Source: Glossina fuscipes (taxonomy: Eukaryota > Arthropoda > Insecta > Diptera > Glossinidae). Taken from it: a stretch of DNA of 64,000 bases. The DNA lies in NCBI RefSeq assembly GCF_014805625.2, contig NW_023998414.1, forward strand, positions 26,065,758-26,129,757, given 5' to 3'. A program made the position numbers and the translations under genes. How positions within the stretch are numbered: the first letter of the stretch is position 1; the number at the start of each line of letters is the position of its first letter. Under the pieces are notes generated by a model. That model worked only from the letters and a program-made list of their open reading frames with translations, searched no databases and had not been told where the DNA came from. Shown one piece after another: positions 12,141 through 22,186 of the stretch.

Positions 12141-12310
12141 AAAAGCTACTTCTTCAAAAAATTTGGGCACATTTCTGGAAATTACGATTACAAAAACAAC
12201 AACGAGAATAATTGCAAGACGAATAGATAAAAAAAGGAGAAAATTAACGAAAAATGTTTCATCAACACTTATTGCATCGAAGTTGAGTATGTTGGTTTCT
12301 GCCGACGCAA

Positions 12311-12712
12311 ATGCCCATTACAATAACAGCAACAATCTTATGCATGTTTAGGTATGCTGACAGTGGCACCAGCAACCACATGATAAACAACAGCAGTTAC
12401 ATGTACATTGTGTACATTAACGCAATATATAAGAAAAAAGTAGTTGTTGTTGTTAACAAAAATGAATTACACAAGGAATGTGCGCGTGACGTTTACCTAA
12501 ATATTTTGAGTGAAGAAAACAACAAGGCAGTGAGAGTAAAAGACATTGAGTATGAGTATCTATCTAACTTGTGCGCAAATATTCTTCGTGTAAGACAAAG
12601 GACTACAGATAGTAAACGAGTTATTATTGAAGGAGGAACATGCCGCATACTGAATAAAAGCCTTTCACTTATTACTTCTGCTGCGGTTAGCAACGACTTG
12701 CATCGCCAGTGA
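12311..12712 (+). pseudogene. Copia-type aspartic protease relic, 133 codons
   Basis: The frame carries ADSGTSNHMINNSSYM at about residues 16-31. This is the retroviral-type aspartyl protease signature of copia polyproteins (D-S-G-A/T-S-x-H-M), with the catalytic Asp encoded at 12359-12361. About 70 residues later, VKDIEYEYLSNLCANILRV matches the copia-type block in which V-L-Y-V-P-x-L-x-x-N-L-L-S follows the protease. An internal VVVVV run may be microsatellite noise. The listed start is only the frame opening; the true polyprotein would have begun in gag. Integrase does not follow in frame. Downstream sequence to 13.2 kb is not recognisable as integrase. Confidence 0.65.
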
Positions 12713-13232
12713 CAGTGCAGCGCACATAAAGGATATTAAATTTTTCGTTGCTCAAATAGCAATTGGTTTATGGCGCAGAAGAAGAAGAAGAATGGTCCAT
12801 ACTTGCGATAAAAATTAACATGAAGTAAAAACATTTACTTTTGATATTCATTTTGAAAATAAAAATGCAAGGCTTTGTGCAGTGTAGGTTACGGGGAAAA
12901 CAACCCAGGAATATGTAACATAGAGTTTCGATTTTTTTTGGGGCAAACGCCCTGAGTAATGCGCGCATGTTTTCCGGCCTATTCTTTTCGGCGATCGGGT
13001 TGTTCGAATGCATTCGTTACACCCACTATTTTAAATGCATGCGCCCTTCCAGCAGAAACAGATGGATTGTATTGTGTGTATGTATGTCGGCTGAGAAAAG
13101 AAAAAAATAAAATTAAATGACTTATCGCTGATTACCGCTTTTACATAATGATCTATAAATTGATTGATTTATGTGTCATTGTTTTTATATCCATCACTGT
13201 AAGTGGGGGGTAAACTCGTTTTGTTTTTTCCC

Positions 13233-13235
<3 letters not shown>

Positions 13236-13263
<28 letters not shown>

Positions 13264-13790
13264 TCTTGATCAGCGTGAAATTCTGCGTTGATTTAGCCAT
13301 GTGTGTCTGTCTGTGTAGTGCATGTTGTCGGTATTCTCCTGGTTGTAAAACTAAAGATATCGACTTTAAATTTGGTAGGAACATTCGAAGTTTCTGCGCG
13401 CAAGTCGAGACCAGAAGCCCGTAGTGAAGCGTAAACTGAACGCAACTCCGTTTTTTTTACAAAAAAAAATTTTTAGACTTTTGCGCATTACTCAGAAATT
13501 ATTAAAGTTAAAAGGCTCATATAGCCTTTTCCTATATTTACTTTACGAAACCCTTTACTACTTACGTGCAAAAATGGAACCATCGGTCATGCGGTTTTAT
13601 GCTTATTTATCATTGGGAAAACAAGACAGAATTTTGTTAAAGCTACTTTGTACACTCCTCAAATGAAGATATATTATCTGCGTCACAATGGGTTAATTTT
13701 ACTATAAATATGGTAGACGCCGCGATTAAGTTTTTTGCATTGTCTGCCGTTTTCCAGCAAAAAAGAGATTATAACTTCGGTCAGACGATC
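13236..13790 (+). repeat. Mini-me-like element (family A), plus orientation, inside the copia relic
   Basis: It begins with a (TA)n tract (13239-13263), followed by a core TTCTTGATCAGCGTGAAATT...GTTGATTTAGCCATGT, then GTCTGTCTGTG. This is the diagnostic order of dipteran mini-me elements: (TA)n, conserved core of about 33 bases, then (GTCY)n. Downstream, AGTTTCTGCGCGCA and GTGCAAAAATGG are shared with the copy at 46.5-47.0 kb, in the same order. Boundaries are approximate. Confidence 0.65.
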
Positions 13791-13980
13791 GCGCGGACCA
13801 TTATTTTAAATGTAATATTTTTTTTTTTTTGTTTTTTTCTTCAATATTTTTAAAACCGTTATATGAAATATTTAATATGTTTTAGGTCCAAACAAATGCC
13901 ACAAAAATGCCAAGCGATTTCTTTGAAATTAGAATTCAAAAATAATTCCTTATTGATTGCCAGAGTCAGTTGGATTGAGA

Positions 13981-14040
13981 GCCCTGGAAATTGAACTCAA
14001 TCTTTTAAAGTAACAAAACTATGCTGTTATGCCATAACAA
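13981..14040 (-). repeat. tRNA-like sequence (SINE-like relic)
   Basis: On the minus strand TGGCATAACAG fits the Pol III A-box consensus exactly, and about 30 bases on GAGTTCAATTTCC is a near match to a B box. It lies between the mini-me copy and the RNase H relic of the copia element, so it probably inserted into that element. No isotype was assigned, and acceptor pairing is poor. Confidence 0.4.
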
Positions 14041-14073
14041 CAATTGCTTTGAGTAGTAATTATTTATTCAAGA

Positions 14074-14220
14074 ATGGAACACGTGGCTATTAAAGCCCAA
14101 TTTATCCGAAAGAAAATCGACACGAAGGAGGTTGGTTTGAAATACCTACGGACAGGCGAGATAATTGCAGATGTATATATGTACAGGCAGTTACTCCTTA
14201 CCTTACCCTTATACACTTGA
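14074..14220 (+). pseudogene. Copia-type RNase H C-terminal relic, 48 codons
   Basis: The frame contains HVAIKAQFIRKKIDTKEVG, then LKYLRTGEIIADV. This matches the end of copia-type polyproteins, in which a K-H-I-D-I-x-Y-H-F-I-R-x-K motif is followed by G-x-x-x-L-x-Y-(V/I)-x-T-x-x-x-I-A-D-I. The key His-Ile-Asp has become His-Val-Ala, so the domain is damaged. It ends at TGA (14218), about 160 bases before the right LTR, as expected for the polyprotein 3' end. The listed ATG is only internal; the real frame would have continued upstream through reverse transcriptase, which is missing. Confidence 0.6.
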
Positions 14221-14382
14221 GAAATACATTTAGTAGTCACTTATGCAATTGTCGTCATCAACTTGAGTAAAATTAAATTGAATTGAAATTTTACCTTTGA
14301 TTCTATGATGTCTTATACCGTAATGTAGGAGATGGCAGGAAAGATTTTTGATTTTCGAAATTAATAATTCAGGCAGACAGAG

Positions 14383-14546
14383 TGTTGGGATTGAATGAAA
14401 GTCTATATAATCTGCAGTATTTCTCCTGCACTTTATTGCACATATTTCTTTATTACAAGCATGGTCTTCTAATTATAGCCTGTTCTTGTAATTGCAATTA
14501 CAAATAAAGAGTTTACCTTGTGAGTTTGATAAATGCATTCAAACCA
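14383..14546 (+). repeat. 3' LTR of the copia relic
   Basis: It begins TGTTGGGA, as copia-type LTRs do, and ends ATTCAAACCA, giving canonical TG...CA ends. It contains TATATAATC (possible TATA) and AATAAA (possible poly(A) signal). The preceding GGCAGACAGAG is a weak polypurine tract. Confidence 0.62.
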
Positions 14547-16213
14547 ATATAATCTTAATCGTAGGACATTTGAAGCATGGGTGTGTCTTTGCCATATTCT
14601 CAATGCTCCTGAAAGCGGTTGCATCATTTACAAATTCGGTTGTGGAAAATATTGTCATCGTCAGGGCATTTCTTTATATTTCAAATACTTTGCTTCTTCT
14701 TTCGTTATTTATTTATTTTTTCTTTTGTTATATGACCAATCGGTCACAGGGTGTTCGTTACACCACAATGTACCTCGGCGACGGTTAGAATCGAGTGAGG
14801 AAAGAGAAGGAGATAAGTAGTGTGGACATAGGTCAATGGATGCGCGTGGATAGTATGTTAAGTGTAATGCCTTCACTGACCGACCGATGCAGATAAGACC
14901 ATATTTAACAAAAACTTTCAAAAATAAAGAATCCATCGAGAATATTTTCTATTTATAATAATATAGATTTTGTCCGCTCGCTCGTGTGAGTCGTCGACAA
15001 CTTTGTCAGCTCTTATAGAATACATTATCCACTTGTCTACAAGCGTGTTTGTCATCTATGAAATAGAACAGGCGACGACAAAACTATGCTACATACGTTG
15101 CTTGTTCTTTCATGAAACTTGTAATCACAGAAAAGGACTTATCCCTCATTAGCAACGATCTTAGCTACGGACAACTGTACACTATATAAATAGCTTACCG
15201 TTATATTATATTAACACATTTACGTAAATGTGTAAGTGTTAATCTTAAACACTTTCAGTCGCATCATATGTCAATTTGTGCATTTATGCAATGAAATGCT
15301 CAAGCGTATACAACATTTTGGCGCCATGGGCCCAAGATGATTATTATAGAAAGTATCCAAGTCCTAATACACTTTATTCGGTCTTATCGCATCATGTCGT
15401 AGCTAGTTAGTAGTTTCATGGCATATTGCATAGCCGATACTCTATTCTGAGATAGATAGGAAAGCAAAGAATATATTGTTTATTTATTTATTTCTTTTTT
15501 TATGCTTTTCATAGAATGACGAAAACCTAGGAATTCCTAAGGTTTTGTTTTGTTTGTCTCATACATAACATTAGAAAGCATTTTCAACAATTTCTGATTG
15601 TTGTTGTTAATTTAAATGAAAATCCAAGTCTATTCAATTGAAAGGAGGAAAACAAATGCGAAAACAAAGTTTCCTACGGAATTTTAAACCACAAATCAAA
15701 CTGTGCGTATATTCGACGTAAGATGTGGCATTCGTTAAAAGAGAATGAGAAAATGTTTCATATTCCCCTAGAAAGGAGATGCTGAAAATAATAAGGATTC
15801 ACGACAACTATACCATCAGCTCGGCAATGAATTCTAGCTAAATAAGATCTTTTTGCCTCGCAAATAATTGCGGGGAAAAGCAAGATAAATATAGCCTAGC
15901 ATGGAAGTGTAATAATAAATGCAAATGTGCATACATATCTGTTTATGAGAAATTTTTTTCACAATTATTGTTTTTTTTTTTTTCTTTTTATTTTTTTATT
16001 TAATAAAATCTACATATTATTGCATTCGTCAGTAGACGTGAATTTCATATTTGAAAAATGCCTCAACTTTATAGTATTGGGCTAAAGTTCAATACTCTCC
16101 ATACCGCAGTAATAAATATTGTCCCAGAAAATCCCTTAATGGTCCTAGAGATGTGTAACAAATACAAATCGTTTTTCAAAAGTATACAATAATAAAATTG
16201 ATTTAGGACTTTT

Positions 16214-16218
<5 letters not shown>
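14547..16218. other. No gene recognised; one long palindrome
   Basis: Frames at 14492-14820 and 14970-15152 have no recognisable motif. The only notable structure is the palindrome at 15210-15243. Confidence 0.4.
15210..15243. repeat. Nested palindrome with 20-bp perfect core
   Basis: ACACATTTACGTAAATGTGT at 15214-15233 is a perfect 20-base palindrome. An outer pair ATTAACAC (15210-15217) and GTGTTAAT (15236-15243) is also inverted, offset by a small insertion. It could form a hairpin or bind a dimeric protein; no function is known. Confidence 0.8.
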
Positions 16219-16246
<28 letters not shown>

Positions 16247-16348
16247 CTTACATATATACATACATACATAAACATACAGATATATTTATAAATATATAAA
16301 TATATATACATATACCTCAAAGATATATATATATATATATATATATAC
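16219..16348. repeat. Compound (TA)n / (CATA)n microsatellite
   Basis: Two TA arrays (16219-16246 and 16323-16347) are separated by CATA/AATA-rich sequence. Confidence 0.9.
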
Positions 16349-19300
16349 ATCACATGTATGCACATTGAATATATAAATGAATGCCAGTACCATTTGCCTG
16401 TAAGGACATCAATGTACTAATAGATGTTACATATATATCTATATACATTTGTAATTGTAAATAAATAATGATTTTTTTGTATGTCATTTAGAGGAAAATA
16501 TTGTGATAACATGTATTTGGTTGCTATAAATAATAATAATAATAAAATTCCATATACAAAAACGCACGATAGATGTGTTCATAAATTAAAAATTGAATTG
16601 ATTTAATAAAAACATAAATGAAATAAAATGCAAAAAACCTTAATAAATATTATTAAAAGTTTTTGCATAAACGCGTTTGAATAATTAATAATAAAAAGGG
16701 CAAACTATAATTAAACATAAAATATCGAGAAAATTTTACGATATCACAAAGACGAAAGAATGCGAAAAAAATGAGTCATATGTAGCCGTCGGATAAACTC
16801 TAGACTAAATTAAAGCTTTTCCCCCTTTTCCCTGTTCTTCTTCTTCTTCGTCGTTTTTCCGCATAAGAACTTACGGAACTAAAGAAACATTAGATCAATC
16901 AAATTTCCGATATATTTATTATAATCATTTAGTTCGACTGTCCATCCATCCCGTCAGCCATCTGAGCAAAGTCAACTTGTTGATTCCTATTTGAAAATCT
17001 TAAAATTGGAAAAAATTATAATGAAAAGGATGAAAAGAGTTTTTGTGAATCGTTGCGAATCCTTGTCGCGGTACATTTCGAAGACGAGGAAAAGGAGAAT
17101 TTCAATGAAGTATAATCTCTAACAGTTCTTGCTGTTATCATTCAATCTAATCGAAGTGAAAATAATCGATTATTATTTTTGAGTTTTTGCACATGACACT
17201 GATCATAATAATAAACAATAATAACAATCGTAAATGATCAAATTATGATTAAATCATAAAAACGCTTCCTTTAGGATTTTCAATTGGCAGTGAATAGTAG
17301 GCAAACTTTTCAAATTTGTATATATATATATATATATAATATACATATAATATATATATATATATATACTACTATTGATTATTTCTGATTTACGATTTCA
17401 ATGGTTTTTGTAAAGAAAGAAAAGCACTAATGTATTGCATTGATTTCAAAAAACAAATTGTAATAAATTTTACTAAAAACAAGTTTCACAACTTTTTGTT
17501 TAATGCTTATACATCATATGATATAATATGCATACAAATACACAATATGTTCATGTTGCATAGTTTTCCAATTAAGGTTTAGTTTTTATGTTATATCACA
17601 ATTCGATTGACGAAAATTGCTTTACAAATGACCAAATTTTTGCAAAAAAAAAAAAAATAACAATAATAATAATAGTAAAAGGAAAAATGTTTAGTTATAT
17701 TTCAAATGAAATCTTCGTGAACTTTCATAATTATTTCATAAATTAAGATTTGTGTTTTTGTTAGTTCAATATTGTTATCATGTATTACATAAATAATATG
17801 TTATGCATTTGAGACATATTTTTTGGTTAAATTGTCAAAAAAGTTACAGCATTTTCATGCATTACTGCTGTACATATTGTGTACGAAACGAAAAAAAAAA
17901 GAAACGAAACTAATGTTCTTCTACTTTAGTTTAATGAGGGCTTAATCAAAAGCAAATGCGAGTTTAGTTTCAAGACACGGGACTAATTGTTAAGAGTTCA
18001 CACCGTCACCCGATATGGACGGTCGGCCATGTAAACTTCTCCGATTCCATTACAAAAGGGTTTTGAAAAACCGCTACCGAAGAGTATAACTCTGGAGTTT
18101 ACCGATCGAAGCTTATATGCAAGCAATTTAAAGTTCGAATTAACTGAATCCGTGTCTATTCTATTCATCTCAAATTTGGATAATGTTTTGGCAAATCAAT
18201 CTATGCCAATGACAAAAACAACGCCAGTATGAACAACGCTTTAAAATACTAAGGATAATTTAATATTATTATTATTACTAATGTAGGCAGACAGGCAGTA
18301 AATTCGAAAACTACAGTATTGAAGCGCTAGCATCCAAGGCTATCCGCTTTATCGCAGTTGAGACCTGAACCCACTACCATTGAATTGTTTGTCGAAATGC
18401 TTTGCTTTGCCCGGCCACTAATTCGGATAACTTGGTATTTAATCGCAAAACTTTGCGACAAAAATCATTTTCGCCTGCTTCTCTAAGGCTTTCTGTTCCT
18501 CCTTTGACGAAGTAAATTTCTCATTTTATATCAAGCTGCGACTTGTGGTGTATAAATATATTTTTTTGGTGATTCGCTAAATTTTCCTATGGGAATTATT
18601 GCAATGCCTGAACGAGAGTCACCGGCTGGAAAAATCGTGCTATCAAGTCTTTGCATCACAGTTGATGAGCTTCATAGGAGTTAATAGCAGATAATACACT
18701 GCATCTAAGTAGTTCTCTCAAATACAGAACATGAGATTGACATCAGATATATCCGGTTTTGTCAACGATGTTAGCAGCTCAATTATCCTGCATTATGGCT
18801 TTTTACGTTTCAGATTCTCATAGCTGACCAAAGCTAACGAAAAGCCTATCGTTCGCACTTCAGCGGAATCATATATAATGTGATGTAAACCAAAGCTATA
18901 GTGCTCCGCTATAGCTCTGGCGCTAATTATGCTCACATTCGAAGCTTAGTGAAGATGGCATTCAAACAATTAATTTTGATGGGCATCCACGATTTACGTT
19001 TAGATTACTTCCTGTTATGCTATTTTAAAAAAAATTTGTTTTGTATGCAAATCTAATCTAATTATTAGCTTACATAAAATATGTAAGTGCTCCTGAGGAT
19101 ATTTAATTATATTAAATATAATTTAATGCAAAAAAAAAAAAAAAAAACTTTATGCAAATATAAAGTTATATAAAACAAGTACAAGTCCAACTATAGTCGA
19201 ATTGTTTGTACCCATTAACTGTAGTATTAAATTTTCACGTTTTTATACAAGTGCTATTAGTACACATGTCTCGTGTAATTTAGAATTAATGGGGTGAACG

Positions 19301-19819
19301 AGTTCGAGCAAACAGCTGAGGCCAGTTCATATTTTACTGTAGGCGTGTCGTTTGACAAATTCAACTCGTTTCCATATGTATCATGATGTCTTTGCGAAAT
19401 TTAAAGTCGTTGTCTTGCGAACATTTGCAAGGTACAAAAGGACAGACACACAAGCGTGCATAAATCGCTTTACAACTTGATACCGGGCGTTGCAAATGTT
19501 TTGACAAAATCAATATAATCTCAACGTTCGGTGGTGGATATGAAAATGTTTTGTATTAGTGTAATTGCTTCTGTTATGATTCGAAATATCGGTTGCAAAT
19601 TAAAACTTAATATCGTAAAAATAAATTAATCCAATGTAAACAATTTTAACACCATGTGTTATTTGTACAATAATAGATGATTTGAGCGAACACATTTAAA
19701 AGTTCGCATTAAAATCGGTCGATAGTGAGCACTTTTTCCAGTCAGTGGTCTTCGGCAGATAACATGTTTATATATTGTGAGGACCCAAAGTCATCCCTCG
19801 TTTTGGCCTCACTGATCGT
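16349..19819. other. A+T-rich DNA without recognisable genes
   Basis: Holds TA arrays (listed separately), A-rich stretches near 17645 and 19131, and TTATTATTATT near 18265. The less A+T-rich block at 18.0-19.0 kb was read in several frames and gave no family I could name. Confidence 0.4.
17318..17369. repeat. (TA)n microsatellite pair
   Basis: Two TA runs separated by ATACATATAA. Confidence 0.9.
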
Positions 19820-19830
19820 CCGTCTCTGGT

Positions 19831-19879
<49 letters not shown>

Positions 19880-19889
19880 NNNNNNNNNN

Positions 19890-19938
<49 letters not shown>
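19831..19938. repeat. (GA)n microsatellite interrupted by an assembly gap
   Basis: GA units fill both sides of the N run. The right arm of the foldback has only GGGAGAGAAAGAG at the matching place, so the array expanded in the left arm alone. Confidence 0.95.
19880..19889. other. Assembly gap, 10 N
   Basis: Ten consecutive Ns inside a GA tract. The true array length is unknown and may be longer than shown. Confidence 0.99.
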
Positions 19939-19940
<2 letters not shown>

Positions 19941-20342
19941 TGTTAGAATAGGATAGAGAGTAAGCTAGCTTAGGATAGAGGGTAAGAATAGAATACGAAT
20001 AGGATAGGAATAGGGTAGGGATAGAATAAGAATAGGATATGAATAGATTAAGAATAGAATAAGACTGGGATAGGAATAGAATAAGAATTGGCTAGGAACT
20101 CACTCTCAAAGATCGTCTAGCTAAGACTAACTCTCAAAGGCTCTGAACCCAGACTAACTCTAAATTATTCTAACTTATTCTACTCTACCCTAGTCTTAAT
20201 CTATTCTTATTCTGTATCGTAACCCTATTCTAATTCTATTCATATTCTATTCCTATCCTATTCTTATTCTCTTTTTAATCTATTCCTACGCTAACTTACT
20301 CTCTAACTTAAACTAGCACTCTTTCTCTCCCACCAGAGACGG

Positions 20343-21414
20343 AGAAATCGGTCAATGTCCTTAAATACGTTAACTTCTTAGATAATTTGAGGATATGATT
20401 TATAAAACTACAGCCTCTTTAGAAAAATGTGCCAATTTTGTTTTAAATTAAAGTGTTACTCACGATCGCTATCATAGAACGAATATTCAATCTTTTCTTA
20501 AAAATCTCAAGCACCGAAAATTGCATCGAAATTGAGACTCTAAGCCAAATCTTTTTCTTGCAGAGGCAGTACAAGCTGCTTTTCAAATGAAATAGAGCAA
20601 TGCTTGCTTAAAGTAGTGCAGCGATAGCTAGTGATATCACCTTTAATGGTTATCTTATGAAGAAAGCTACATTCTGGATCCTGCCGCGCTATTGCATTCC
20701 AAGGTACAACCTGTCGGCGCACCAATGTAAATATAAATATCGCCAAAAACGGGTCTACATGTTAAACTTTAATGAACTCTTTATCGAAACGCTTTGTTTC
20801 CCGTGTTAGCCTTACTTGATTGGGATCAATAGGTCAGCAGCTTCCAAGATAACATGCAATGTTCACTATTAATCATTCCCGAGAACGTTTGCATCACTGT
20901 TTCTTGCTGCAAGGACTAGATTACAAATTAACCGAATTCAAAATTTAAAAGAAGAAAGAAAACCGTTATCGCACCCATGAGTCATTTACATTAAGGTAAT
21001 ACTACAGGGTTCGATGTATTCCAAGCTCCAGAAAACTCTATGATATACACTTTAGTGAAATAATCTGTGCAGTGGCGTAAAGCTTAAAGGCTTCACTGTC
21101 ATTTTACATTATATGGCGTCCTCTGCACCACTATGTTAATCTTTTCCTCGGGGATCGACCCTATTAGTGTGTGGATTGGATGGTAGAAATTTATTAGCTT
21201 TAGTGTATGTGCATCTAATCGTCTTATTTGTGTGTGATTGTTCAGCGCTGATAGTGTTTGTACAAAAAAAAAACAAAAGCTGATCTAAGTAAGTAAGAAG
21301 TAAGTATTGAGAAAAAGTGTGTTCTTCTAGATATTAGTTTGACACTGGAGTTGTCATTTCGACCAACAGGTGGACGATCTGATGGATGGATTTCACAATT
21401 TATGATAATCAAAA

Positions 21415-21449
<35 letters not shown>

Positions 21450-22149
21450 TCTTCAGTTTGCATTTCCTTTGGTTGCGAAATGATAGATTTTGATGGACAT
21501 GTGCGATGTTGTTAAATATTTTTTTAAAAATTTTAAACATAATTTCTATCTTGAGCTTCGTATGAATTGAATTTAAAAAAGTTTTAGAGAAAAATTTTAC
21601 ATCAAATTCATTTATTCATTCACATTTAGAGCCTTGGGAGAAGGAAAAATATGAGAAGATGTTCGATGGACATGTTTACTTGCAACAAACCATGTTGATT
21701 ATTGATCTCATTACGAGAAGAGGGTTTAAAGAGAAGTTTCATTTACTGAAAAAAAAGTCCATCAAAAAGTTTATAATCTACATATCTAGGTTAACATGAA
21801 TTATGCAAGCAAAGCTTAAATTACGAAAATTGAAAGGATGTTAACATAAATGCTGTAAATGCCTTATAGCAGGCAATTTTTTGTTAACTGATATCTTAAA
21901 TCAATTTTTCGTTTTCCGAAAGACGCGAATTATTTTAATAAATATTTGCCATAAGCTCCCACATCATAGTATATTGGTTGAAGGGAATTTACTGGTTTTC
22001 TTTAATGAAGAAATTCTTTCAACATTTCAGCTTCGAAGTTTTGCCAAAATCGCTTAATGCTTGATTTTAACTTTATTCGATAGGATTTACTTCTCTTTCA
22101 TTTTTGCTTTCATCAGCGGAAAAGTAAAACAATGCATTTTTATTAATAC
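20343..22149. other. No gene recognised
   Basis: Includes a TA array at 21418-21447. Frames at 20540-20746 and 21242-21463 have no family signature. Confidence 0.4.
21418..21447. repeat. (TA)n microsatellite
   Basis: About fifteen TA units. Confidence 0.9.
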
Positions 22150-22186
22150 AAATAAATAAATAAATAAATAAATAAATAAGTAAATA
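22150..22186. repeat. (AATA)n microsatellite
   Basis: About nine AATA units. Confidence 0.9.

Larger units (their letters stand above)
11425..14546 (+). mobile_element. Degraded, internally deleted Ty1/copia LTR retrotransposon
   Basis: Two related short repeats bracket this element in the same orientation. The left copy is followed at once by a copia-type primer-binding site, then by gag-like and aspartic-protease-like relics in the expected order; the right copy is preceded by an RNase H C-terminal relic. That is the Ty1/copia order LTR-PBS-gag-PR-(INT-RT)-RNH-LTR. The span is about 3.1 kb against about 5 kb for an intact copia-type element, and no integrase or reverse-transcriptase catalytic block was found, so the middle is deleted or replaced. 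A mini-me-like repeat (about 13.24-13.79 kb) and a tRNA-like sequence (about 13.98-14.04 kb) occupy part of that space. Stops and frameshifts show it is dead. No target-site duplication was seen, and the left LTR start is uncertain by about 20 bases. Confidence 0.72.
19820..20342. mobile_element. Foldback-like inverted-repeat element
   Basis: The ends are inverted: CCGTCTCTGGTGGGAGAGA at 19820-19838 and its reverse complement at 20324-20342. Inside each arm is a degenerate tandem repeat of units such as AATAG and GATAG, purine-rich on the left arm and its complement (CTATT, CTATC) on the right. Further matching words such as GAGAGTAAG(C/T)TAGC show that the arms pair over most of their length. 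The centre near 20100-20150 carries the less repetitive CACTCTCAAAGATCGTCTAGC and a related inverted stretch. Long inverted arms made of short tandem repeats are the hallmark of foldback elements in flies. The left arm also holds a GA array with a 10-N gap. No coding capacity and no clear target-site duplication were seen. Confidence 0.7.

Noticed and set aside
18000..19000. Less A+T-rich block that might be a decayed gene
   Set aside because: Reading several frames gave no conserved motif, and stops are frequent.
19725..19946. Frame ending in alternating Arg-Glu repeats across the N gap
   Set aside because: It is the GA microsatellite translated through Ns.
21068..21133. Possible short terminal inverted repeats (GTGCAGTGGCG and GGCGTCCTCTGCAC)
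   Set aside because: The pairing is imperfect, the insert is only about 65 bases, and no second copy was seen.
22150..22186. CRISPR-like regular repeat
   Set aside because: It and all similar arrays are plain microsatellites without spacers, in an evidently eukaryotic sequence.
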